Part shown: positions 6,895-13,535 of the stretch, piece after piece | How the letters are laid out: each line of letters opens with the position of its first letter | How positions within the stretch are numbered: the first letter of the stretch is position 1 | Assembly: GCA_023408075.1 (NCBI GenBank) | Contig: JAEYKW010000026.1 | Coordinates: 1 to 16,310, forward strand | Reading direction: 5' to 3' | DNA from: Bacillota bacterium | GTDB taxonomy: Bacteria; Bacillota; Clostridia; Christensenellales; SZUA-584 | DNA: 16,310 bases | The notes under the pieces: generated by a model | Databases searched by the model: none | What the model saw: the letters and a program-made list of their open reading frames with translations, nothing else | What the model was told of the DNA's origin: nothing | Position numbers and translations under genes: made by a program

Positions 6895-7944
6895 ATGAAA
6901 AGAATCATTTCAAGAATTTTGATAATCATCGGTTGCTTTCTCGTCGTCGCGGTTTTTGCTGCAGGCGCTCTGTTTTTCAACGAGTTGCGCAGCCTCTCCA
7001 CGCTCAAAAAGGCGGATGACTACCCGATGTACACCATGACGTACTATGGCGATTACGGCTTTGACGAGTTTCTCAAAGTTGGGGCAAGCAGCGACGGCGA
7101 TATTGAAGCTTTCGTCACGAAACGGCTCTTAAAGGGCCTGCCGATGGATCTTGGCGTGACCGGTGATGGCTGCACGGCTTTTGCCACGCATAACGAAAGC
7201 GGCGATGTGATTTTCGGCCGCAACTTCGATTTTGATTACACGCCGTCGTTGCAGGTGAAAACCGCGCCGGAAAACGGCTATGCGTCGATATCCACAGTGA
7301 ACCTGACGTTCGCGGGCTATTCCAAAGACGATCTGCCCGAAGGCTTCAACGCGTTTTTGGCTCTTGCCGCGCCGTATCTGCCTTTCGACGGCATCAACGA
7401 AAAAGGCGTCGCGATGGCGCTGCTCGCCGTGCCCGAAGCTTCTCTCAAAGAAGATGAAAGCAAGGTCACACTCAACACCACAACGGCCATCCGCCTCGTG
7501 CTTGATAAAGCCGCGAGCGTCGATGAAGCCGTGGAGCTTCTCAAAAGCTACAATATTTATTTCTCAGCCGATGTGGATTGCCATTACCTGATTGCGGACG
7601 CTACAGGCGAATCGGTCATCGTGGAATACTGGGACGGCGAAATAAGAATAGTCAAGCCGGACAGGGATTATCAGGTCGCATCCAATTTCATCGCCTATAA
7701 TGGTCTTAATATCGGCGAAGGGTATACCGAGTTTGACCGTTACGATGCAGCGGTGCAAGCCATTGAAGCAAACGGCGGCATGCTGACAGAAAATGAGGCT
7801 GTCGATCTGCTGGCGCAAATTGGCTGCTACGACGGTGATACGGATAAGCTGCAATGGTCGGTGGTGTATAACCTTAATCAGCTGAGCGGCCGAATTTTCG
7901 CGCACCGCAATACCGGCAACATCATGCCGTTTACCTTGAATTAA
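6895..7944 (+). CDS. Membrane-anchored Ntn hydrolase, choloylglycine hydrolase / C45 acyltransferase-like
   Basis: A 349-residue linear-amide hydrolase-type protein. An N-terminal transmembrane or signal-anchor segment (about 7-28) precedes roughly 60 residues of linker. The Ntn core begins at GDGCTAF with the presumed nucleophile Cys93. GRNFDFDY follows (108-115; Arg109, Asn110 and Asp112 are the usual active-site neighbours), then LPFDGINEKGVAMA (162-175), an ASNF stretch (Asn264) and WSVVYNLNQ (321-329). TTTAIRLVLDKAASVDEAVELLKSY is typical of the family. Members cleave linear amides such as bile-salt conjugates, penicillin V or acyl amino acids; which applies here cannot be read from sequence. 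A free N-terminal Cys would require cleavage after Gly92. The gene has its own promoter and a modest GAGGT ribosome site. Confidence 0.82.
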   Translation: MKRIISRILIIIGCFLVVAVFAAGALFFNELRSLSTLKKADDYPMYTMTYYGDYGFDEFLKVGASSDGDIEAFVTKRLLKGLPMDLGVTGDGCTAFATHNESGDVIFGRNFDFDYTPSLQVKTAPENGYASISTVNLTFAGYSKDDLPEGFNAFLALAAPYLPFDGINEKGVAMALLAVPEASLKEDESKVTLNTTTAIRLVLDKAASVDEAVELLKSYNIYFSADVDCHYLIADATGESVIVEYWDGEIRIVKPDRDYQVASNFIAYNGLNIGEGYTEFDRYDAAVQAIEANGGMLTENEAVDLLAQIGCYDGDTDKLQWSVVYNLNQLSGRIFAHRNTGNIMPFTLN

Positions 7945-8394
7945 GCCATGCGGGTGCGGTTTTACTGTATAAAGCGTCCTCAAGGCGGTACAAATGCCGG
8001 AGATAAGCACATTTAGACAGTTATCACTTTCCCGGCTGATTCATAACATCGTCCTTTTCGCCTTAAATAAAAGGATAGTGGACTGAAGAATGCCAACGCA
8101 TCTCGTAACCCCTAAGCCAACGATCCCAAACGCGTGAAAAGGGGCTGTCACCGGCAGGTGCGGAATTATTATCACGGATCAATGCCGCAACACCACACTC
8201 AGCTTGATGCCGCATCCACTGAGTCATGCTATCCACTCTGCCGTAAGGAGCAAAGTGACGACGACGCAGTGGACTGCATCCCATGTATTTTTGCTCTTGA
8301 CCATGGGATTCCTCTTCTGCTCACGCTCCATCGGAATGACGCCTGTTACTTTGCCAGCAGACTGAGTGCGGCAGCGCCGCACTTTTTCTTTTTG
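7945..8394. other. Long non-coding stretch ending in a terminator
   Basis: No credible gene was found. Open frames in this stretch lack a ribosome site and any recognised domain. Visible structure includes CCTTTT/AAAAGG (8053-8058 with 8069-8074) and ATCCCATG/CATGGGAT (8278-8285 with 8302-8309). AGTGGACTG occurs twice (near 8076 and 8269), and TCCACT twice between. A strong terminator closes the stretch about 420 nt after the upstream gene. It may be a long 3' untranslated region, gene debris or an unrecognised structured RNA. Confidence 0.35.
8365..8393 (+). terminator. Strong intrinsic terminator
   Basis: AGTGCGGC (8365-8372), loop AGC, GCCGCACT (8376-8383), then a T-rich run TTTTCTTTTT. 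It would end plus-strand transcription coming from the Ntn hydrolase gene or from within the preceding gap. Confidence 0.85.
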
Positions 8395-8453
8395 TGGTTG
8401 TATGACAAAAAACTCCGAATCTTTTGTATTTTTGTCGTATGCGGCGGATTCGC

Positions 8454-8483
8454 TTGATTTTTCCTCCGCTCAAAGCCTATAGT
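8454..8483 (+). promoter_or_regulatory. Candidate promoter for the zinc-ribbon permease gene
   Basis: TTGATT (8454-8459) and TATAGT (8478-8483) are 18 bp apart, downstream of the terminator at 8365-8393. An A/T-rich inverted repeat, GACAAAAA with TTTTTGTC, lies just upstream (8403-8436) and could be an operator. Confidence 0.4.
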
Positions 8484-8520
8484 CGTTTCAGGACAAGCAT
8501 AACGATGATGAGGTGAGACC

Positions 8521-9798
8521 ATGAAATATTGCACCCATTGCGGAAAAGAAACTGACGACGACGCTTTTTTTTGCACCCATTGCGGCCATAAGCTGATGGA
8601 GTCATCCCCTCCGGATGACTCCGTATACGAGCAAGCGGTCATGTCGTTTTCGGATGTACCCGTCAATGAAACGCTTACGGAGCCCCCAACACTGGCAGCA
8701 TCCCAGTTTACCAATGCGCAGCCGATGGCACCCGCCTTTCAAGGCGCGGTACCCGCCGCTCCGCCGTTGCCGTACCGCGGCGTTTTCCCCGAAGCGGAAC
8801 CCGAGGAAGAACCGGTATACCAACCCAAAAGCAAACGGAATACCCGTTTGCACACCGGCGAGCAGATACGCCCTCATACGTTTTTAAACACGGGCATGGG
8901 GCTGATACTCACGCTGCTGCTCGTGTGTTCAGCGGTGTTACTCAATCTCATCACACCGCTGTTTTTTGAGTATAACAATCTCATGAACGCGGTCAAGCAG
9001 TGTGCTCTTTTTTCCCTGATTGCCATCGCGGCAACGCTCACAACGCGGGCGGGCGGGCTCGACCTGTCGATCGGCCCGTGTATGGCCATGAGCTCGATCG
9101 TTATTGCCCAGACAATGCTGCTGGGCGGTTCCGCCGTCAGCGGCGTGCTGCTGGCGGCATCTGCGGCCCTGCTGCTTGGGCTCATCAACGGTTTTGCGGT
9201 GGTGTTTTTTAAAGTGCCCGCGTTCATCGTGACGCTGGCCTCCGGCCTTGTCGTCAGCGGCGTGAGCACGGCGTTAACCCAGGGGCAGATGCTCAGCGCG
9301 CAGTTTTCCGGCAGGATCGAATACTTCGCGTCAACGAACGTGATCGGCATTCTTGCGCTGCTCGGCACAGCGTTTATACTTGGCTTTGTCTATCATCTGC
9401 TGACGAAAATCGGAAAACCGATTTCGGAAAGGGATAGCGCTCATACATCAGTGTCTTATATGTTCGCGTATCTCGCCAGCGCCGAAATTGCGGCAGCGGC
9501 CGGGCTTATACTGCTTGTGCGCTTTCAGACGGCCACATCGGCGGGGGATCTTCAGTATACCGCTTTCATCATATTTGTGTTCGCACTGTTAACCTCAAGC
9601 AGGGTGCTCGATAACCGGTTCGCTCCCGTGCTGTTTGCGCTGGTTCCCGGCATCATCTGGGGCCTTATCAGCAACTTTTTTCACCTGTGGGGCGTTTACT
9701 CGTATTATCAGCCGGTTGCCTATAGCGCTCTCGCGCTCATTTGCCTGATGATCGCGCTGTTAAGCCACTATCGCGGCAAAAAAAATATAACAGAGTAG
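8521..9798 (+). CDS. Zinc-ribbon protein fused to RbsC-like ABC permease domain
   Basis: A 425-residue protein. Residues 1-24 are a four-cysteine zinc ribbon (YCTHCGKE and FCTHCGHK; Cys4, 7, 18, 21). Residues about 25-115 are an acidic, Pro/Ala-rich linker without structure cues. From about 122 there are eight to ten hydrophobic segments. The first half matches sugar-type ABC permeases of the RbsC/BPD_transp_2 family: GGLDLSIG (178-185), NGFAV (223-227) and KVPAFIVTLASGLVVSGV (231-248). The second half keeps the hydrophobic layout but lacks the usual GR-x-x-A-G-N and Gly-rich signatures. No ATPase or substrate-binding protein gene lies nearby. A transport role is therefore uncertain; a regulatory or structural membrane role is possible. 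GAGGTGA lies 5 bases before the ATG. Confidence 0.8.
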   Translation: MKYCTHCGKETDDDAFFCTHCGHKLMESSPPDDSVYEQAVMSFSDVPVNETLTEPPTLAASQFTNAQPMAPAFQGAVPAAPPLPYRGVFPEAEPEEEPVYQPKSKRNTRLHTGEQIRPHTFLNTGMGLILTLLLVCSAVLLNLITPLFFEYNNLMNAVKQCALFSLIAIAATLTTRAGGLDLSIGPCMAMSSIVIAQTMLLGGSAVSGVLLAASAALLLGLINGFAVVFFKVPAFIVTLASGLVVSGVSTALTQGQMLSAQFSGRIEYFASTNVIGILALLGTAFILGFVYHLLTKIGKPISERDSAHTSVSYMFAYLASAEIAAAAGLILLVRFQTATSAGDLQYTAFIIFVFALLTSSRVLDNRFAPVLFALVPGIIWGLISNFFHLWGVYSYYQPVAYSALALICLMIALLSHYRGKKNITE

Positions 9799-9815
9799 CT
9801 GACTTTGTTAAAATG

Positions 9816-9824
9816 TGTTATAAT
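9816..9824 (+). promoter_or_regulatory. Extended -10 promoter for the small unknown gene
   Basis: TGTTATAAT contains TGn plus a consensus -10 (9819-9824), with no good -35. The predicted transcript start, near 9831, lies after an earlier in-frame start at 9805. This supports the ATG at 9847 as the real start. Confidence 0.55.
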
Positions 9825-9846
9825 GCAAGCAGAAAGGGATGATCGT

Positions 9847-10323
9847 ATGAGTCTCGCAGTCTCCAGCCTCGCGAAGTCGTATTATAACATATACGCGCTG
9901 ACCAACAGCGATGCTTTCAAGGCGCATGTGGTGGATCCTTCGACTGTGTCCAAAGCAAAATTCAACGTCACTGATATAAACACGGCGTTTGATGCGCTAA
10001 GCAGCGAATCCAATTTCAGCACGATCGGCAGCGTCTCCGGCTACGCGAAGGACCTTTTTAAGCTGAGTCAGATCAAAGACACGGGCACAAGCGAGCCTTT
10101 GACCAACAATGTGGTCAGCCTGCTCGCGGGCGATACCGATATGTTCAGCATACTTGATACGAGCGCGGCCAACACGCAGAAAGTCAAAGAAGCGCTGAAC
10201 GGTACGCCCTCCACCGGCGGTTCCAAGACGAACAACGCGATTTCGGCGTACAGCAGCTTCGTTTCGGCGTACACACAGTACCTTGAAGACAGCAATCAAA
10301 GCCTGATCAGCGTGCTGCTCTAA
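9847..10323 (+). CDS. Small protein of unknown function
   Basis: A 158-residue protein that I do not recognise. It starts MSLAVSSLAKSYYNIYAL, is rich in Ser, Thr, Asn and Ala, and contains no Cys or Trp. It has no signal peptide or membrane segment, and ends with the amphipathic-looking run SAYSSFVSAYTQYLEDSNQSL. The composition suggests a soluble helical or appendage-like protein, but no family is claimed. The start at 9847 is preferred because AAAGG lies 9-10 bases before it and an extended -10 promoter lies at 9816-9824. The gene follows the zinc-ribbon permease by 48 bp in the same direction and ends at a good terminator, so it can be transcribed alone or by read-through. Confidence 0.65.
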   Translation: MSLAVSSLAKSYYNIYALTNSDAFKAHVVDPSTVSKAKFNVTDINTAFDALSSESNFSTIGSVSGYAKDLFKLSQIKDTGTSEPLTNNVVSLLAGDTDMFSILDTSAANTQKVKEALNGTPSTGGSKTNNAISAYSSFVSAYTQYLEDSNQSLISVLL

Positions 10324-10335
10324 TCACGAAAACAC

Positions 10336-10365
10336 AAAGCGGCTTTATCAGCCGCTTTTTTATTT
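10336..10365 (+). terminator. Intrinsic terminator after the small unknown gene
   Basis: AAAGCGGCT (10336-10344), loop TTATC, AGCCGCTTT (10350-10358), then TTTATTT. A 9-bp stem starting 12 bases after the stop codon. Confidence 0.85.
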
Positions 10366-10658
10366 CTCAATTGCTGAGACTGAGCCTTAAGTCTAAATCA
10401 GTATAGCCTTAAACGATCGCAAGCTGCTTACTGCGACTCTTTCAGCCTTTTTCGGTTGTCAAAGCATCTCCCTCCCCACCTATCGGTGACAGTATCTTTC
10501 TTTTCAGGGTATTCCTTGAGAGGATATTTGGGATGTTATTTTAACGTTCCGAAAGCAGCCTTTCCAGCGCTCTTTTATTTCGCAGTTGCTGGACATTAAA
10601 TCTCTGACCGCAAGATGAAGCTATGCATTATGCCAAGGCAGAAATGAACCAAAGAACG
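10366..10658. other. Non-coding gap with a decayed repeat of the upstream gene end
   Basis: No gene is supported here. The part at 10552-10594 aligns with the preceding terminator region 10336-10380, at about 36 of 45 columns. It is preceded by a stretch that could be a worn copy of the last codons of the small unknown gene (CTTGAG, then a TAA at 10541-10543). The stem of this second copy is interrupted, so it is probably not a working terminator. Confidence 0.45.
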
Positions 10659-10685
10659 AAAAAAGCGGCCGCATCATGCAGCCGC
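10659..10685 (-). terminator. Intrinsic terminator of trpB2
   Basis: On the minus strand GCGGCTGCA (10685-10677), loop TGA, TGCGGCCGC (10673-10665) with one G-U pair, then six T. It lies about 14 bp after the trpB2 stop. Confidence 0.85.
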
Positions 10686-10698
10686 CTCGAAGTTAATT

Positions 10699-12066
10699 TC
10701 AGCCGATTTCAGGCACTGTGGAGAGCCCTTCGCACAGCATCTCGTCGGTATACTCAAAGTCCTGAAGCTTGCCTGAAAGGTATTCCTCATATGCCGCAAG
10801 ATCGAAGTTGCCGTGGCCCGAGAGGTTGAAGAAAATCGTCTTGGCTTCGCCTGATTCCTTGCATTCCAGTGCCTTTTCAATCACATACGCGATCGCGTGG
10901 GACGATTCGGGCGCGGGCAGTATAATCTCGCTTTTCGCAAATTGCACCGCCGCTTTAAACACATCCGTCTGCTGCACCGCCGCCGCCTTCACATAGCCGT
11001 CATGATAAAGCTGCGAGAGCAGCGTGGAATCGCCGTGGTAACGCAGGCCACCCGCATGGATGCCCGCCGGAACGAAATCGTGACCGAGCGTATACATCAT
11101 TGTGATGGGCGCCATCTTGGCCGTATCGCCGAAATCATACGCAAACTTGCCCTTGGTCAGCTTGGGACAGGCCGAAGGCTCGACGGCGACATATTCAGTC
11201 TTGGTACCCTTGGTCAGCGTTTCGTGCATAAACGGGAACGCGCAGCCCGAGAAGTTGGACCCGCCACCGTTGCAGCCGATCACAATATCCGGGTATTCGT
11301 CGATCAATTCAAACTGTTTTTTGGCTTCCAGTCCGATGATGGTCTGGTGCAGAATCACATGGTTAAGCACGCTGCCGAGCGCGTAATGCGTATCCTCTCT
11401 CATCACCGCATCTTCCACAGCTTCGGAGATCGCGATACCGAGGCTGCCGAGCGAATTTGGGTCTTTGGCGAGTATCGAGCGCCCCGCGTTGGTCAGGTTC
11501 GACGGGCTCGCCACCACATTCGCGCCGTACGTCTGCATCAGCGTTTTGCGGTACGGCTTTTGCTCGTACGACACGCGCACCATATACACGGCGCACTCAA
11601 GGCCGAACATCGCACACGCGATGGACAGCGCACTGCCCCACTGGCCTGCGCCCGTCTCGGTGGACAAGCGCTTGATGCCTTCCAGCTTGTTGTAAAAAGC
11701 CTGCGGCACAGCGCTGTTCAATTTGTGGCTGCCCGACGGATTGTTGCCTTCATATTTATAATAGATCTTGGCAGGCGTATCGAGCGCCTTCTCAAGCCCG
11801 TATGCGCGCACAAGCGGCGACGGACGAAATTTCGCGTAGATATCCCTGACTTCTTTGGGAATGTCAATATACCGCTCGGTGGACATCTCCTGCTCGATCA
11901 GCGCTTTCGCAAAAAGCGGCTCCAAATCGGATGCGGCGGCAGGCTGCTGAGTCATCGGATGCAAATAAGGCTGCGGCTTATTTGGCATATCCGCCATGAT
12001 ATTGTAATATTGCTTTGGTAATTCGTCTTCGGAAAGATAGATTTTGTTTGGAATGGTTTTGCCCAT
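10699..12066 (-). CDS. trpB2: Tryptophan synthase beta-like protein, TrpB2 type
   Basis: A 455-residue PLP enzyme that joins indole and serine (or a serine derivative) to give tryptophan. The length and the long N-terminal part (NKIYLSEDELPKQYYNIMAD, then RPSPLVRAYGLEK) are those of the TrpB2 class rather than the ~400-residue TrpB1. The Schiff-base lysine is K115 in GSHKLNSA. TETGAGQWG (136-144) holds the catalytic Glu138-equivalent region. GCNGGGSNFSG (264-274) binds the cofactor phosphate. AVEPSACP and SGHGNFDL are further class signatures. No trpA or other trp gene is present, so the enzyme probably works alone on free indole, as proposed for stand-alone TrpB2. GAGGAGA lies 7 bases before the ATG. 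It diverges from the MFS gene. Confidence 0.93.
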   Translation of the reverse strand: MGKTIPNKIYLSEDELPKQYYNIMADMPNKPQPYLHPMTQQPAAASDLEPLFAKALIEQEMSTERYIDIPKEVRDIYAKFRPSPLVRAYGLEKALDTPAKIYYKYEGNNPSGSHKLNSAVPQAFYNKLEGIKRLSTETGAGQWGSALSIACAMFGLECAVYMVRVSYEQKPYRKTLMQTYGANVVASPSNLTNAGRSILAKDPNSLGSLGIAISEAVEDAVMREDTHYALGSVLNHVILHQTIIGLEAKKQFELIDEYPDIVIGCNGGGSNFSGCAFPFMHETLTKGTKTEYVAVEPSACPKLTKGKFAYDFGDTAKMAPITMMYTLGHDFVPAGIHAGGLRYHGDSTLLSQLYHDGYVKAAAVQQTDVFKAAVQFAKSEIILPAPESSHAIAYVIEKALECKESGEAKTIFFNLSGHGNFDLAAYEEYLSGKLQDFEYTDEMLCEGLSTVPEIG

Positions 12067-12086
12067 GACTCGTCTCCTCTGATCTT

Positions 12087-12112
12087 GTTATTTTTGAGTC
12101 GTCAAGAATAAC
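12087..12112 (-). promoter_or_regulatory. Hairpin in the trpB2 leader
   Basis: On the minus strand GTTATT pairs with AATAAC and the inner TTGA pairs with TCAA, just upstream of the Shine-Dalgarno. The leader (about 88 nt) is too short for a T-box and lacks a Trp-codon leader peptide. No U-run follows, so this is not a terminator. Confidence 0.3.
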
Positions 12113-12160
12113 ATCGCTCTTCTCAACTCTTTTTATGCATTCTTTCTCGTCTCGCAATCT

Positions 12161-12190
12161 AGTATATGACAACTTCTCAGTTTATGTCAA
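12161..12190 (-). promoter_or_regulatory. Sigma-A promoter for trpB2
   Basis: On the minus strand a perfect TTGACA (12190-12185), an 18-bp spacer and TATACT (12166-12161). TGACA and TGTCA form an inverted repeat across the -35 and spacer, a possible operator. Confidence 0.65.
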
Positions 12191-12232
12191 TATGCTTCGC
12201 CGGGCTGCAAATGAGCCGGAAAAGTGCACGGC

Positions 12233-12261
12233 TTGCAAAATGCTGACTATACGGATAGAAT
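12233..12261 (+). promoter_or_regulatory. Sigma-A promoter for the MFS gene
   Basis: TTGCAA (12233-12238), a 17-bp spacer and TAGAAT (12256-12261), about 39 bp before the start codon. It is back to back with the trpB2 promoter. Confidence 0.6.
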
Positions 12262-12299
12262 AATAGCGGCCTCATTCCGACAACAGACTGGAGTCAGTT

Positions 12300-13472
12300 A
12301 TGCAAAAGAAATCAGTCACCAAAACGCTCATCATCATCATGATTCTGTTTTTCTGGTTCGCGCAGTATGTCTATATCCCGTACCATACGCCGTATCTGCT
12401 TTCTCTTGGTGCCGTTTCTTCGTTTGTCGGCGTCATCGTGGGCGCTTACGGGTTTGCCCAGGTGCTGTTCCGCATCCCCATCGGCATTTTTGCCGACAGG
12501 AAGGCCGGGCAGAAAAAGCTGATATTGATTGGCCTTATTTGCGCAGCCGCGGCATCGTCCATACGTATTCTTTTCCCGTCACCCGTTGCGTTTCTCGCCG
12601 CGAACTTTATTACCGGCATCACATCGGCCACGTGGGTTTCGGTCACCGTATTTTTCTCATCGCTTTTTGAACCGGGCGAGCTTAAAAAAGCCATGGGCAT
12701 TTCCATTGCGGGCAACAACGGCGGCATTTTGCTCGGATTTATTGCGAGCGCATATATAAACGACAGGCTCGGCATCACATTTTTGTTTGCCGCGAGCATC
12801 ATCTCTGCGGTCTGCGGCATAATCACATTGCTTTTTATAAAAGAACCGAGCCACAACCGGCTGCAGGCGGAAAAGATCGATTTAATGAGCATACTCAAAA
12901 ACCCGTCACTGCTGTTCTTCTCTTTTCTTGGTCTCTTGCTGCAAGCGGTCGTCTTCTCGACCACGATGTCTTTCACGACATCCTATGCCAAGCTGCTCTC
13001 CGCCAGCGATTTTGAGCTTGCGCTGTGCATGATCATATTTATGCTGCTGTCCGTGGTTGCCTCCTTGATGTTCGGCTATGCCAAAAGATGGAGCAATAAA
13101 ACGATGTTCATCTTTTTATTCGGCTGCTTCGTCGTTTACTGCGCATGCCTTCCGTTCTCCTCAGAGATGTGGCAGCTTTACATCCTTCAGGTCGTTTGCG
13201 GCATCGCCAACGGCGGGCTGATGTCGCTCGCGATGGCCTGCGCGATGGAAAATGCCAAAGAAGGCTGCCGCTCCACCACAATGGCCGTATTTCAGGCGTG
13301 CTACGGCATAGGAATGACGCTTGGGCCCATCCTCATGGGCGTGATTGTGGACCGTTTTGGGTATATGGCCGGTTTTCTTTGTATCGCGGCGCTGTCGGTC
13401 GTCGGTATCGCTGTCGTCATTCTCAAGATGAAAGGAAATGCATTTGTCAGCAGGCGTCGTGGTCATTTGTAA
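12300..13472 (+). CDS. MFS transporter
   Basis: A 390-residue inner-membrane carrier of the major facilitator superfamily with about 12 hydrophobic segments. A motif-A-like loop GIFADRKAGQKK lies between segments 2 and 3 (62-73). A second-half counterpart of this loop is degenerate (GYAKRWSNKTM). The domain midpoint is the hydrophilic stretch around EPSHNRLQAEKID. The late segment CYGIGMTLGPILMGVIVDR is typical of drug or metabolite permeases. The substrate cannot be assigned. GGAG lies 7 bases before the ATG. The gene has its own promoter, diverges from trpB2 and converges on metE. Export or import of an aromatic compound would fit its neighbour but is only a guess. Confidence 0.88.
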   Translation: MQKKSVTKTLIIIMILFFWFAQYVYIPYHTPYLLSLGAVSSFVGVIVGAYGFAQVLFRIPIGIFADRKAGQKKLILIGLICAAAASSIRILFPSPVAFLAANFITGITSATWVSVTVFFSSLFEPGELKKAMGISIAGNNGGILLGFIASAYINDRLGITFLFAASIISAVCGIITLLFIKEPSHNRLQAEKIDLMSILKNPSLLFFSFLGLLLQAVVFSTTMSFTTSYAKLLSASDFELALCMIIFMLLSVVASLMFGYAKRWSNKTMFIFLFGCFVVYCACLPFSSEMWQLYILQVVCGIANGGLMSLAMACAMENAKEGCRSTTMAVFQACYGIGMTLGPILMGVIVDRFGYMAGFLCIAALSVVGIAVVILKMKGNAFVSRRRGHL

Positions 13473-13484
13473 AACCTGTCAAAC

Positions 13485-13515
13485 AAAAAGCGGAGCCGCA
13501 GCTACTGCGCTCCGC
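13485..13515 (-). terminator. Intrinsic terminator of metE
   Basis: On the minus strand GCGGAGC (13515-13509) pairs with GCTCCGC (13496-13490) with an inner GCA/TGC pairing, followed by TTTTTGTTT. On the plus strand the same hairpin is followed only by ATAAAATATTTTG, so it would stop the convergent MFS transcript less well. Confidence 0.75.
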
Positions 13516-13535
13516 ATAAAATATTTTGTTTCTTC

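Noticed and set aside
8063..8284. Minus-strand open frame of 73 codons in the large gap
   Set aside because: No Shine-Dalgarno or promoter and no recognised motif; kept only as part of the unassigned region, though it could be a worn gene fragment.
8134..8457. Plus-strand open frame of 107 codons in the large gap
   Set aside because: It runs straight through the strong terminator at 8365-8393 and lacks a ribosome site.
10897..12021. Long open frame opposite trpB2
   Set aside because: Fully antisense to a well-supported gene, Arg/His-rich, with no ribosome site and no recognisable motif.
12124..12141. Five-codon leader peptide (MHKKS) upstream of trpB2
   Set aside because: No Trp codons and no terminator/antiterminator pair, so classic trp attenuation is not supported; the leader is also too short for a T-box.
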